64,000 nt of DNA, from NCBI GenBank assembly GCA_000818945.1, contig KN805394.1, positions 17,688 to 81,687 on the forward strand, read 5' to 3'. Shown in pieces: positions 48,510-58,156 of this stretch (positions are counted from its first letter, which is position 1; the number at the start of each line of letters is the position of its first letter). The position numbers and the translations under genes are program-made. The notes below the pieces were generated by a model. That model was given only the letters and a program-made list of their open reading frames with translations. It was not told the DNA's origin and ran no database searches. The stretch comes from Schizochytrium sp. CCTCC M209059. Lineage: Eukaryota; Sar; Bigyra; Thraustochytrida; Thraustochytriidae.

Positions 48510-51317
48510 ATGAGTAGCAGCAGCAGCGCCTTTGGGAGCGCGTACGGGAGCGCGTACGGGGGAGCCACCAGCGGGCTGGGCCACGGCGGCAGCGCGAGGA
48601 ATAACTTTGGGTCCAGCGGCATGAGCGTCGCGTCTTCGTCTGCGTACACGATGCGGTCCGGCGTGGGGAGCTTTAGGCCGCCTGCGAGCGTCCGCACCAC
48701 GACGTACCAAAGCTCTCTTCTGTCGAGAGGCAGCGCCGGCGGCAGCGAGCTTGGCGCCGACTGGGTCTCCAACACGCTGAGCTGGGCTGAAGATCGTAAA
48801 AAACAACCACCCATTCTGGAACAGCAGGTGCTCGGCTCGTCGGCATCCTCCGTCGTGACTTCGGCCACCTCGGTCTCTCGTGCTGCTGCGAAACCTCCGA
48901 ACCTCGAGATCCCGGCGCCCAAGTCGCAGTCAGCCGGGAATCTCAAGCACGCAGGCCGTCGTAATCTACGCGCAGCCCATTCCTCCTCGTCATCTTCCAC
49001 GTTCAGCGCCAACACGATGGACACCTCGCCCCTCTCCTACAAAGATGGCATGTCCACCTTTCGCTCAACAGCGTCCACAGCAGCAACGCAGTCGCCGGTC
49101 TCAGCCTTTGGTGCCAACTCGCCGCCCGCCGCAAGCGAACGCTATGGGAGCCGCTCGGTGCCGCCCATGCCAAGAGTTCCTGGAGTTTCCAGTTCTGGCG
49201 TATCGGTTGCTTCGGCGTCAACGCGGGGGACACGCGCGACAGCTGCCACAGCCGCGCGCAGGGGTGCGCGCTCGCGCAAGCGGCAGCAAGATGCCGAGTA
49301 CAGCAAACAGCGCGAGGAGCTCGACATGCTCATGGACCAAGTCTTGCAGCTTCAGGATCAGGGCCGCTTCGACGAAGTGAAACCCTTTTTGAAACGAATC
49401 GCAACGCTCCAGTCCCGCATCGAGAGCGGCTGGCAAGACTCGCACGAAGCCTCCACGGGCCGGAGACCAAGTATGACGCGCCTTGGGCCCATGCCCGACT
49501 TTGACAAGCCGAGTCCGAAATCCCCAGCAAGTGCTCCCGCACCCACATCGAAGACAACCACTGCCACAACTAGCGCTGCCAACGCAGCCAACGCCTCGGG
49601 TCCACCCGCAGAGGCAAACGGGTCGGCTGTCCCTGCCAAGAAGCAACGTAAGCCCGGCCACAAGCCCGCGTCACCGAGCCTCGGCGACCGCATTGGAGGC
49701 ATCATCAGTACTCAACTCGTACTCGAAGCCCAAGACGAGGACGAGGACGAGGATGAGGAGGATGACGCCTGGGCGAGCTCGGGCGACGCCTCTTCCTCGT
49801 CCTCCTCTTCAGCGGCGGGCGCTACGACAAAGTCCGCAACACCCCTCGTGGCGACGCCGCCGACCGCGCAAGCATCTCGTCGCAAGCCTGGGGCCAGTCT
49901 TGGTCTCTCTCGTCACGTCAGCGACCATCTCCTCTTGCTGAGCGGCGACGAGGAGAAAGAAATCATTGAGACTCTCAAGACGCAAGCCGTGGAGCCGCCC
50001 AAACAAGGGAAAAAGTCTATTCTCAAAAAACAGCACCAGGCACGAAGCCCCAAAGCGAGCACGTCGAGCACGCTTTCGACCGAAACCGTTTCGTCCAAGC
50101 CCGTCTTTTCATCGATGCGCTCCTCGCGAATGTCGCGTATGAAGTCGCAAAAACCACAACCCAAAGAACGTTCCATGCTCTCGTTGCAAGGCTACATGTA
50201 CAAGTCGCCGCCAGAGTCGAAGCGTTTCTCGCGCTGGCGAAAGCGTCTCTTTGTCCTGGCTGGGCCCATCCTTTCGTACATCAAGAGCGGACACACCTCG
50301 CGTATGATTTTGCTCAAGGGAGCAAAGGCAGAACTCGTCGAGCTGCGCGCCTCCAAACTGTCCAAAAAGGGCCCGTACGAGATTCGTGTTCGTTGTGAGA
50401 ATGCAAAGCGCGTATATCGTCTTCGGCAGCGGTCCCGCGCCAAGGCGCTCGAATGGTTTGTGGCGATTCTGAACAACATTCGCGTTGCGGATGAGCAGCA
50501 GGACGCAACAGTCTTGGAACGCAAGCGTCGGGAGCGCGCTGCAGCGCGAAATCGCAGCAGCGGCTGGCAACACGAGCTCGAGCCCTCACGTGTGGGGGAA
50601 GACATTGCTCTTAGCCCAGAACAAGGAGAGGACATCAATGCACATTATAAGGCCCTCGATTTGGCACCCACCTCGAGCGGCGCTGTCATCAAGAAACGGT
50701 ACCGCGAGCTGGCACGCGAGTACCACCCGGACAAGAATAAAGCCGGCACCGACGTGACGCGTTTTACCGTCATCGCCAACGCCTTTGAGACACTTTCCGA
50801 CAAGGAATCTCGTAAATCGTATGATTTGTGCGAGCGCATCAAGTCTCTTCTTCGTAAAGGTATCGTATTGACCATGCACGAAGCCAACGAAGTCCCTTAC
50901 CAGGTGGTCATGTTTGTTGACGCAGAATTCCGCAATCTCTACTGGCAAGATCCGTATAATGGAAGCGTCCTCGCCGAGGGCTACAATTACGTTGAGCTGC
51001 GTTTTGTCGAGGCCGTCTTAGCTGGCTCTCATCTCAAGTACCAGCGCAAGGTCGAGTTTCTCGACAACCTGCTCACTCGCGTCGAGCCCTTTGTGTGCCC
51101 TCCTGGCAAGGACGACTATTGCCTTTCTTTGGTGGGTGCGCGTCTTGGTTGCACGCTCGGCCTCAAGGAGCCCAACATGACCTATTGCATCAATCTTCAG
51201 TGCAGTTCCAAGCAAGCCCGCGAAGATCTCGTCGATGGACTGCGGACCCTGCGTTGCCGCTTCTCGGAGCGATTCAAGCAGCAACTCGAAAAGATTGACG
51301 AGGAGAACCTCCGTTAA
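48510..51317 (+). CDS. PH-domain plus J-domain protein
   Basis: A 935-residue protein. The first 550 residues are Ser/Ala-rich and disordered, with an acidic run (DEDEDEDEEDD) near residue 410. A PH domain covers about 560-660 (LQGYMYKSPPE, RWRKRLFVL, ALEWFVAILNNI). A J domain follows at about 710-775 with the catalytic HPD tripeptide at 739-741 (YKALDLAPT, AREYHPDKNK, FETLSDKESRKSYDL), so it should stimulate an Hsp70. The last 140 residues (VMFVDAEFRNLYWQD, then INLQCSSKQAREDLVDGLRTL) look like a second, divergent PH fold. Hsp70 recruitment to phosphoinositide membranes is a reasonable inference. The ATG at 48510 opens the frame after an upstream stop. Single exon. Confidence 0.85.
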   Translation: MSSSSSAFGSAYGSAYGGATSGLGHGGSARNNFGSSGMSVASSSAYTMRSGVGSFRPPASVRTTTYQSSLLSRGSAGGSELGADWVSNTLSWAEDRKKQPPILEQQVLGSSASSVVTSATSVSRAAAKPPNLEIPAPKSQSAGNLKHAGRRNLRAAHSSSSSSTFSANTMDTSPLSYKDGMSTFRSTASTAATQSPVSAFGANSPPAASERYGSRSVPPMPRVPGVSSSGVSVASASTRGTRATAATAARRGARSRKRQQDAEYSKQREELDMLMDQVLQLQDQGRFDEVKPFLKRIATLQSRIESGWQDSHEASTGRRPSMTRLGPMPDFDKPSPKSPASAPAPTSKTTTATTSAANAANASGPPAEANGSAVPAKKQRKPGHKPASPSLGDRIGGIISTQLVLEAQDEDEDEDEEDDAWASSGDASSSSSSSAAGATTKSATPLVATPPTAQASRRKPGASLGLSRHVSDHLLLLSGDEEKEIIETLKTQAVEPPKQGKKSILKKQHQARSPKASTSSTLSTETVSSKPVFSSMRSSRMSRMKSQKPQPKERSMLSLQGYMYKSPPESKRFSRWRKRLFVLAGPILSYIKSGHTSRMILLKGAKAELVELRASKLSKKGPYEIRVRCENAKRVYRLRQRSRAKALEWFVAILNNIRVADEQQDATVLERKRRERAAARNRSSGWQHELEPSRVGEDIALSPEQGEDINAHYKALDLAPTSSGAVIKKRYRELAREYHPDKNKAGTDVTRFTVIANAFETLSDKESRKSYDLCERIKSLLRKGIVLTMHEANEVPYQVVMFVDAEFRNLYWQDPYNGSVLAEGYNYVELRFVEAVLAGSHLKYQRKVEFLDNLLTRVEPFVCPPGKDDYCLSLVGARLGCTLGLKEPNMTYCINLQCSSKQAREDLVDGLRTLRCRFSERFKQQLEKIDEENLR

Positions 51318-51893
51318 TATGTGTGACTAACTAGGCTAGATTTATAAATAAGCACAACGGTGTATATGTCAGCAACTTGGCACTCAAAGTTCACCCAAGG
51401 CTGATGTCTTTTCCAAGGTGATTTCTTTTTTTGCTTTCTTTCTCGCACATCATCAATACATGCCTCGTTTCATTCCCCAAATCAATCAAACTCATTGTTG
51501 CTTGCGGTGTACTGATGATTTGATCTGCTTGTGATTGCGAACAGGCATTCCTCCTTCGCTTTGGATGCGGAAAAAGCGAGGTTGCAAAGCAAATCCCTTC
51601 ATCCTTGCTCAGCCAGCTCGACAAAAAATATACGTGGTATATATAGCCTTTGCTTGCCTTGGGAATCACCATTTTCAATCAATGCACTCCTTCCTTCCTT
51701 CCTCCCTCGCCTTCCTTCCTTTCATTCATTCAACATCAATGACGGTCACAGACACGCATCGATTGCGCGCGCTCTCGCGGTTCCGATCAGCGGCAAGCCG
51801 TGCGTGGCCAGGCCAGACGGAGCGGTAGAGTGGCGGCAGACTTGCGACGCGGAGACTCAGACGTCGCGAAGAGGGTCAATCAAGGCAGCGAGC
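51318..51893. promoter_or_regulatory. Promoter/leader of the FtsH-like gene
   Basis: About 575 bases with the 3' UTR of the PH-J gene, a TATATATAG element at 51638-51646 and a (CCTT)n tract at about 51688-51722 followed by CATT repeats. The open frame from 51531 begins at TTG and is not translated in my model. Confidence 0.5.
51638..51646 (+). promoter_or_regulatory. TATA-like element upstream of the FtsH-like gene
   Basis: TATATATAG lies about 250 bases before the ATG at 51894, followed by a pyrimidine-rich stretch. Core-promoter function is inferred. Confidence 0.4.
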
Positions 51894-53327
51894 ATGGGCC
51901 TCGAGTGGTGGCGACGCGCTGCACGCGAGCTGCTTGCGGACCCTCGGCGCCGAGGCGGACTCGCAGCACTCGCGGCGCTGCTGGCGCTGTCCGTGGCGCT
52001 GCGAAGCAGACGGCGCGGAGCTGGGGCAGGGCCTGCGCAAGTCGCAGACAAGGCTGTCAAGGATGCCGTGCAAGAAGTTGTGCGGCACCGCGTTCCCTTT
52101 AGCAAGTTCCTCCAGCAGGTCGAACAAGGCGTCGTGGCGGACGTCAAGCTCGGGGCCCGTATCGTGGAGTTTTCACTCAAGGCCGACGCGGCCAAACAGG
52201 CGGCGGGTGAGCTTGCCGCAGAGGCCGGCAGCGTCGTCGGGCAGCATGCGCAGGAGGTGCTCTTTACAGAACCCGTGCGCGTGCAACCTGGACTCGTGGA
52301 GTTCTTGCACGAGCACAAGGTCCCCTTTGACGAGCTCATCTTGCGGCCCACTTCGGAGGCAGGGGCCGGAGGTTGGCGATCCACAACCATGATTGTGCTG
52401 CCCATCGTGTACCTGGGCCTTTGCGCCTTTGTCATTAAGCGCATCTACGATCAGACGAATGGTGGCGACGTCGGCACGCTCAATAACAATAAGCAAGGCG
52501 CGACATCGAGCGGACCCGGCATCAGACGCACCATGTTTTCTGACGTGGCCGGCATTGGACCTGCGCGCGAGGTGGTCGAGGAAGTGGCCGACTTTCTTCG
52601 ACATCCCGAACGCTACACCCGTGTCGGGGCCCGTCTGCCCACGGGCATTCTTCTTGTCGGTCCGCCCGGCACGGGCAAGACCATGCTCGCGCGAGCCATG
52701 GCCAATGAATGCGGCATGGCCTTCTTCCACTGCTCGGGTAGCGACTTTGTCGAAGTGTACGCGGGGCGGGGCGCCAGCCGTGTGCGTAATCTGTTTGCAA
52801 AGGCCCGCAAGGCGGCGCCGTGTGTTCTCTTTTTCGACGAAATTGATGCTCTTGGCAAGAGCCGCAGCGCCGAATTCAGCATGAACGAGGAGCGTGAACA
52901 AACGCTCAACCAGCTGCTGGCCTCAATGGACGGCTTTGGGTCGGAGAAACGCATTGTCGTCATGGCGGCAACGAACCGCTACGATGTGCTTGACAAGGCG
53001 CTGGTCCGCCCTGGACGTTTTGACCGCGTTATTTATGTAGACAAACCGGATCAGGATGGTCGCGCGGAAATTCTCCGTGTGCACACGCGACACATGAGCC
53101 TTTCGGACGATTGCGACATTGACTTGATTGCGTCTCTTGCGCCTGGCTACACGGGCGCCGAGTTGGCGATGATTTGTAACGAAGCCGCCATTCGCGCCGC
53201 GCGCGACAAGCGCGACGAACTCATGACGGACGACTTTCTCTTGGCACTCCGCACCCACAAGGAGAGTATCTCGCGACGTGAAAGCAAACCGCCGAATCTT
53301 GGTTCACTCTTTGGAGGCATGAACTAG
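51894..53327 (+). CDS. FtsH-like AAA+ ATPase lacking the M41 protease domain
   Basis: A 477-residue membrane ATPase. An N-terminal helix (GGLAALAALLALSVALRS, about 21-38) and a second one (TMIVLPIVYLGLCAFVI, about 165-185) flank an FtsH-type intermembrane domain. The AAA module starts DVAGIGPAREVVEEV, with Walker A GPPGTGKT at 256-263, a pore loop reading VYAGRGA where FtsH normally has MFVGVGA, Walker B FFDEID at about 313-318, and the second region of homology with arginines (VRPGRFDRV). The lid ends ELAMICNEAAIRAAR, and the protein stops about 35 residues later. The HEAGH zinc protease that follows in FtsH/YME1 is absent, and I find none downstream. It may act as a chaperone or partner subunit, probably in mitochondria. 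ATG 51894 has context AGCATGG. Confidence 0.85.
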   Translation: MGLEWWRRAARELLADPRRRGGLAALAALLALSVALRSRRRGAGAGPAQVADKAVKDAVQEVVRHRVPFSKFLQQVEQGVVADVKLGARIVEFSLKADAAKQAAGELAAEAGSVVGQHAQEVLFTEPVRVQPGLVEFLHEHKVPFDELILRPTSEAGAGGWRSTTMIVLPIVYLGLCAFVIKRIYDQTNGGDVGTLNNNKQGATSSGPGIRRTMFSDVAGIGPAREVVEEVADFLRHPERYTRVGARLPTGILLVGPPGTGKTMLARAMANECGMAFFHCSGSDFVEVYAGRGASRVRNLFAKARKAAPCVLFFDEIDALGKSRSAEFSMNEEREQTLNQLLASMDGFGSEKRIVVMAATNRYDVLDKALVRPGRFDRVIYVDKPDQDGRAEILRVHTRHMSLSDDCDIDLIASLAPGYTGAELAMICNEAAIRAARDKRDELMTDDFLLALRTHKESISRRESKPPNLGSLFGGMN

Positions 53328-53936
53328 ACAGAGTAGGCACAGAGCCTGTTCAGGCAGGCCTTTGGTAGTACAAAGATGGTTATGTTCTTTATACAAAATG
53401 AAGATTTGGAAAGCTTTTGGTCTTTGGAGAACTGGATTATATTGGTATTCATGTTTGTTGGCCAGATTGCTTGCAAGGAGTAGATGGGAACGAATTTTCA
53501 ACTTGCGGTCGGAGCCTGCGAGGCGGAACGCTTGGTCAAGTGCCAAGGTGAGCAATATTTGATGAAGATGTGACAAGCGAGTCTATTTGTTTTCTGATTG
53601 GATTGTTGTTCCTCGTTCGTCTATTTGCAAAAGTGGTAAAAGGAGTACAGGGACTCTTTGATACCTAATCGGTTCTTCTCGCTCGCCCACGCGGTCTCGC
53701 TTTCTTGTTTCTGGGTTCAAATCTACGTTTGGACCCACCTGTGAGAAGAGAGGAAAAACTTTATCATGCCGCAAGAAAGAAGCGCAGATTCAAGCGGAGG
53801 GAAGCGCGCTTTCGCATCGCTCGATCCATCGCGCAAAGTGCTGCCATTTCCCAGCTTTTTTTTTTTTTTTTTTTTTTTGGGAATTCTCCGAAAGATCTCT
53901 TCGTCTGATTGTTGGTGCACAAGTGTCACTCTTCGT
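53328..53936. other. Convergent 3' region, FtsH-like gene / WDR92
   Basis: About 610 bases between two facing stops. A T-run of about 23 lies at 53856-53878, read as poly-A from the minus side. I see no gene. Confidence 0.6.
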
Positions 53937-55022
53937 TTAGTAGAGGTTGAGCTTGGTCACAATATAGATGCGAAGCGTCTGATCCAAGCACGAGAGAGCA
54001 CAGAGACCCTCCTTGTCGAGGTTCCAATCAAAGGAAACGACAGGCTGCGTTGAGATAATCTTGGAGTTGAGCAGGTCGACGGAGCCGGGGACACCCTTGG
54101 GTCGGCCCTCGGCATCTTTGACCTGACGCTGCTTGGGGTAGACGTACTTGTAGAGATTGAGGCCACCGTTACCCCCGGTGGTCATCATGATGTCGCGATT
54201 TTGTGGCAGGTGACGAACGCCCCACACGGTGCTCTTGTGCGCGCGCTCGGTGCAATAGGCAAAGCCTTCCTCTGGGTGTTCCGTGCGCATGTCATAGACC
54301 CTAAATTTGGACTCCAAGGTCGTGGCTACAAGTTTGTTCATCTCAATATCAGGACGATCGAATTGCAGTCCACACACACCGTTTGCGCAATTGGTTTCCC
54401 AGCGCACCGTATTGGTCCGCAGGTCAAAGAGCTTGACGTCACCGTTGTCGTACCCGGCAGCAACCACACGCTCCTCGTCGTTGAAGCTATTACCAAAGGC
54501 GACAGCCCAGCAGTCGCGCCGATCGTTGGGATCGCCCGAGTCTCCATCGGCGGGCTCGAGCGAGACCACGGGACGTTCGACACGCGGGTCCCAAACCTTG
54601 ACGCAACCATCCCGGCTTCCTGTAACGAGCTCTGGCGCCCCGCAACCCACGGAGAGTCCACCGCATCCTTCAATGCAGTTCACAAGGGTTTCGTGGCCCT
54701 TGACGCTCCAGGTGGGCTTTGCCGCGTGCTCGAGATCGTAGATGCTGACATTACCCGCAAAATCTCCAGTGGCCACACTGCGGTTCTCAAGCGAGGAGGC
54801 ACCAAAGGTGGCACACTTGATGCCGTGCGCCTTTTCCTGGCTCACCACCGTTCGTAGCTTGCCCGCATCGAGCTCAAGGACCTCGAGGACGCCGGTCCCC
54901 TTTGCCTTGAGGCCGACGACGGCCAGACGCGCAGAACTTGGGACCCAGCGCGTTTCATATGCCGTGTAGTCAACGCCTTGGTTCACGTGCTCGATGAGCT
55001 GCGGCGCGTCCGTCGTGTCCAT
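53937..55022 (-). CDS. WDR92: WDR92-like WD40 protein (dynein-arm assembly factor)
   Basis: A 361-residue beta-propeller closely matching WDR92 (Monad/DNAAF10) along its length. Matching stretches include GVDYTAYETRWVPSSARL, RSVATGDFAGNVSIYDLE, GAPELVTGSRDGCVKVWDPR, the invariant RDCWAVAFGNSFNDEERVV, GYDNGDVKLFDLRT, AHKSTVWGVRHLPQNRD and the end ...IYIVTKLNLY. WDR92 works with the R2TP/HSP90 machinery in cytoplasmic assembly of axonemal dynein arms, so its presence suggests that the organism builds motile cilia at some stage. Single exon. The ATG at 55022 is followed upstream by CTCGT/CTCGC pentanucleotide repeats at about 55032-55094. Confidence 0.93.
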   Translation of the reverse strand: MDTTDAPQLIEHVNQGVDYTAYETRWVPSSARLAVVGLKAKGTGVLEVLELDAGKLRTVVSQEKAHGIKCATFGASSLENRSVATGDFAGNVSIYDLEHAAKPTWSVKGHETLVNCIEGCGGLSVGCGAPELVTGSRDGCVKVWDPRVERPVVSLEPADGDSGDPNDRRDCWAVAFGNSFNDEERVVAAGYDNGDVKLFDLRTNTVRWETNCANGVCGLQFDRPDIEMNKLVATTLESKFRVYDMRTEHPEEGFAYCTERAHKSTVWGVRHLPQNRDIMMTTGGNGGLNLYKYVYPKQRQVKDAEGRPKGVPGSVDLLNSKIISTQPVVSFDWNLDKEGLCALSCLDQTLRIYIVTKLNLY

Positions 55023-55529
55023 GATCGCGTCTTGTCTCGTCTCGTCTCGCCTCGTCTCGTCTCGACTCGACCGCTCGCTCGCTCGCTCGCTCGCTCACGC
55101 GCGCGCGGTCCTTGTCTGAGCGTTGCGGTGAATGGGACGGGACGCTCAAGCGGGGAGGCTTTTGCTTTTCAGGTATGTTTGCATGCGGGCTTCGACTCAC
55201 CGGTCATTCGGTTAGGTTTGTACAACGGTGCCCATATTTCGGTTAGGGTATCTCATGGAGAAATTCGGGTTGCGCGGTATTGGGGCGTTTTTATAGTCTG
55301 GGCCGGCAAACTCCTTGCATAGCGCAACGGAGGCAGTAGCCAAGCCAGCCCGTGGGCTTGCTGCGCGAGGGCCCGCGCAGGCAAGGCTCGTCGATAGGAA
55401 GCTACGCGCGACGTCTTTCTCTTTGAAAACCAAAGACCTCTTGTCGCAGAAACCCGTGAGTGAGTCAGAAAAAGCAGAGACTGATCAACTTGTGCGTGCG
55501 TGGTTTTGCACGGACAACCGTCGACAAGT
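55023..55529. promoter_or_regulatory. Divergent intergenic region, WDR92 / coiled-coil gene
   Basis: About 500 bases. CTCGT/CTCGC and GCTC repeats at 55032-55094 adjoin the WDR92 start. Two GGTTAGG elements, one in GGTTAGGTTT (near 55210) and one in GGTTAGGGTAT (near 55241), lie in the middle. The promoter of both genes must be here. Confidence 0.5.
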
Positions 55530-56516
55530 ATGCTGCCTCGGGGCAGAGCGACCGCGAGGGGCGGTGATCGCGAGCAGGAGAGAATCCGGGGAATCTCTGC
55601 ATCTTCACCTACTCGAAGACGTTTCTCGCAAGGGTCCGTGGGAAGCGTGGGGAACCCAAGGGACGAGATGGGGCCACCTCCTCCAATACCCGCATTGCCC
55701 GATGCCGTCAAGGACGGCGGCACACCTCCACGTCGTCGACGTAGTGGCGGGAGTCAAGGTTCTCAACGCTCGCTTTCTTCGTCGGCATCAACAACATCCT
55801 CACCTCCACAAGTAATTGCTGATGAAGGCGCTCCTCCTCCGCCGCCAGTCCCAGAGATTCCGGCCACGCTCTTGCGCACCCCTTCGCAGCATTCTGTCGC
55901 CTCGCTCGCATCAGCATCGGCGCCGAACATTCCAATCTTCGACAATGATGCTGAAGCACCCATGGGCGTCCCTGAGATGAGTGAGGAGCGCGAGGCCCCT
56001 CAGGTTCCAGGTCTTCCGTATCGGGAGGAAGCCGCAAACCAAGAAATCGAGCAGCAAGAAATGAAGCAGCGGCAGCGACGCAGATCTCTCTCACAGGGAA
56101 GAGAGAAGGGCCCCATTAAGCTTGCAAACGAAAGGCGTGGAAGCAAATCTGCTGCCTTGGGGAAGCCAGGGCGGCCCGACGCTGTCAAGAACCGCGACGC
56201 GTCGACCCCTCAAATTGAAGCAAATGGGAATGACACAGAGCGCACCATGGGCCAAGCTGCACAGGCGCTAGCCATGGAAGAGGAAATTCGACGTTTACGG
56301 GAGCGTGTGCACGCTCAGAATGCAGAGTTGCGTCATGTAAAACGAGTTCTCGTGATGCATTCAATGTTCTTCAAGTGGAAGGTTTGGCACCTTTCGCGTA
56401 TGCGCGAGCGCGCCGAAGCTGACATGGAAGAGGAGCGCATGCAAGTTGCTCGCCGCATTAGCACGGCTGTCCAGCGTCTGCAGGCTGGCGGAGAGTTTAC
56501 GGAGCTTGAGCTCTGA
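55530..56516 (+). CDS. Proline-rich, coiled-coil protein of unknown function
   Basis: A 328-residue protein I do not recognise. It starts Arg/Gly-rich (MLPRGRATARGG), then has Pro-rich stretches (MGPPPPIPALP, APPPPPVPEIPATLL) typical of SH3/EVH1/profilin ligands, long Ser/Gln regions and, in the last 90 residues, a coiled coil (EEEIRRLRERVHAQNAEL) followed by WKVWHLSRMRERAEADMEE. Small leucine-zipper-like spacing suggests dimers. The open frame begins at GTG (55500); the first ATG is 55530. The gene is head-to-head with WDR92, but this does not indicate a shared function. Confidence 0.6.
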   Translation: MLPRGRATARGGDREQERIRGISASSPTRRRFSQGSVGSVGNPRDEMGPPPPIPALPDAVKDGGTPPRRRRSGGSQGSQRSLSSSASTTSSPPQVIADEGAPPPPPVPEIPATLLRTPSQHSVASLASASAPNIPIFDNDAEAPMGVPEMSEEREAPQVPGLPYREEAANQEIEQQEMKQRQRRRSLSQGREKGPIKLANERRGSKSAALGKPGRPDAVKNRDASTPQIEANGNDTERTMGQAAQALAMEEEIRRLRERVHAQNAELRHVKRVLVMHSMFFKWKVWHLSRMRERAEADMEEERMQVARRISTAVQRLQAGGEFTELEL

Positions 56517-57126
56517 GTGCAATGTGTACAGTACACTATGAGGTTCGAAGTTCTTTTGTATGAGAATATGTGCACGGAAAACCTCGTTGACGACCAAGGG
56601 GTGGACAAAGTCGAAGGGGACAAACAGTGCGTCAGCTTTGCGACATAATATTTTGCACTTGCAGGCTTGTTGGTAGTGACTTCCTTTTTAACTTTTTATA
56701 TGGGATGAATTCATGGTGAGCAATTTTCTCTCAGCGAGAAGGCAGCGGGGCGATTAAGGGGGACATATGAATCGCAGCAGTATCGATTTACATGGCATTC
56801 GGATGGTAAATATGTGGCTGGTATGATCCTCGCAATTACGTTTGCAGTTGACAATTCTTTCCGAAGTAAAATCGAGATGACAGACCGCTTTGAAGAAATT
56901 ACGGATGAATCGGATACAAACAGCTTGGACCACAGACAGTCTGGTTGATCAATGAGAGAAAAACGAGATGATAAGCAGCTTTGAAAAATTTACAAATGAC
57001 TCAAGTACAAACAGGTTGGACTACTGACAGCCTGATTGATCACAAAGACGAGCCGTTCCAGATACGCGAGGGGCACAGCGGATTGAGACGACCCCGGGGA
57101 GAGAAAAGGTGGTCATGCCACGTGAA
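56517..57126. repeat. Intergenic region with a 93-bp tandem repeat
   Basis: About 600 bases, AT-richer than the genes. Two copies of a segment of about 85 bases start at 56869 and 56962 (spacing 93). Each reads CGAGATGA...CTTTGAA...ACAAACAG.TTGGAC...GACAG.CTG.TTGATCA. No intact reading frame spans the array, although each copy has a short Phe/Glu/Thr/Ser-rich frame. Confidence 0.75.
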
Positions 57127-58017
57127 TCACAGGAGAATCCGGACCGGATCCCAGACGGCTTCAAGATCGTCATTGCAGATTGCACCATTGACGTATGTGA
57201 TTGGCTCTGCGTTGTGCTTTTGGCTTGCCATCATGTCTGCAGTTCGACCTGCGTGGACGTGCCCGAAACAGTGCAAGGCAGGCGAGGCTCGTTCTGCTGC
57301 GAGAAAGAGATCCTTTGAGCCGATTGGATTGCCATCTGGATCAGTGTCGAAGTAGCCGCGTGGAGGCGAGTGCGTCGCGAGAATATCGAGCCCTCTTGCT
57401 GGAATGGCGGCAAAGGTCTTGGCCAGCGCGCTACCTGCAGGCCGAAAGGTCTCAAATCCGTCCCACTGCGGTTGCCATGGCGAGCCATAAATGCGGACAG
57501 GGTCTGCAGATCCAGCCACATTGACTTCAAGCATCTCGTCTTGAAGATAGACGGCATTCGTGAGTATGGCACGCAAATCCTCGAGGTGGATGTCGCGCTC
57601 CGCATCGTGGTTCCCTGCCACAAAGATTTTGTGCTTGTGACTGAGCGTGCCAAGCCATGCGTTGAAGCCGCGAAGCTGGTCGCGCACTTTGGTGTCATCG
57701 TGCGGGTCAACCGCGTCTCCCGTGTAGACGAGAATGTCTGCATCCGGGACGGAAATCTCCTCGTGTCTCCCGTGGGTGTCCCCAAGACACACGACGCTGA
57801 CGGCCCGCTCGCGCCGCTTCGTGTACGCCGTGTCGACGGCCAGGAGGAGCGCCCCGTCCCCGTCGCCGGCAGCGGCGGCTCCGCCTAGCTTCGAGCTTCG
57901 GCGCGACTGCGCGCCGCGCCAGCCCGCCAAGGCGAGGCAGCACAGCAGCATGAGCGCCCCAATGGCCGCCGCGGCGCCGCGCGAGGGCGCCTTGCGCGCG
58001 CGCAGCATGGCGGCCAT
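57127..58017 (-). CDS. Calcineurin-like metallophosphoesterase with membrane anchor
   Basis: A 296-residue protein. The N-terminus is a signal-anchor (GAAAAIGALMLLCCLALAGW, about residues 13-32). The metallophosphoesterase motifs are in order: GDTHGRH (about 77), GDAVD (about 97; family GD), GNHD (about 137), an ATHSPP His (about 208) and GHVH (about 248), which supply the two-metal ligand set. The HKHKIFVAGNHDAERD stretch resembles the MPPED/239AB family. The substrate is unknown (phosphodiesters are typical). Short loops and length (about 300) fit the family. The ATG is 58017, and only 139 bases separate it from the BT1-like transporter ATG on the other strand, so the two share one promoter region. 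Confidence 0.82.
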   Translation of the reverse strand: MAAMLRARKAPSRGAAAAIGALMLLCCLALAGWRGAQSRRSSKLGGAAAAGDGDGALLLAVDTAYTKRRERAVSVVCLGDTHGRHEEISVPDADILVYTGDAVDPHDDTKVRDQLRGFNAWLGTLSHKHKIFVAGNHDAERDIHLEDLRAILTNAVYLQDEMLEVNVAGSADPVRIYGSPWQPQWDGFETFRPAGSALAKTFAAIPARGLDILATHSPPRGYFDTDPDGNPIGSKDLFLAAERASPALHCFGHVHAGRTADMMASQKHNAEPITYVNGAICNDDLEAVWDPVRILL

Positions 58018-58156
58018 CCAGCGCGCGTCTCCGACGAGCTCGGCGTCGAGTTGCGAGTTTGAAATCGTCTAGCCTCTTGATCAGCGCGAGATTTTTCAAT
58101 GTGCGAATGGTCGCAGACCCGAAACCAGAAGGCGACAAGGTTGGGCGAGGCAAGCC

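Noticed and set aside
51531..51893. Extension of the FtsH-like protein
   Set aside because: Starts at TTG, runs through the TATA-like element and the (CCTT)n tract, and precedes a good ATG at 51894.
53690..53740. tRNA-like GGGTTCAAATC
   Set aside because: The bases on either side do not pair into a T arm and no anticodon or D arm can be placed. I found no convincing tRNA in the window.
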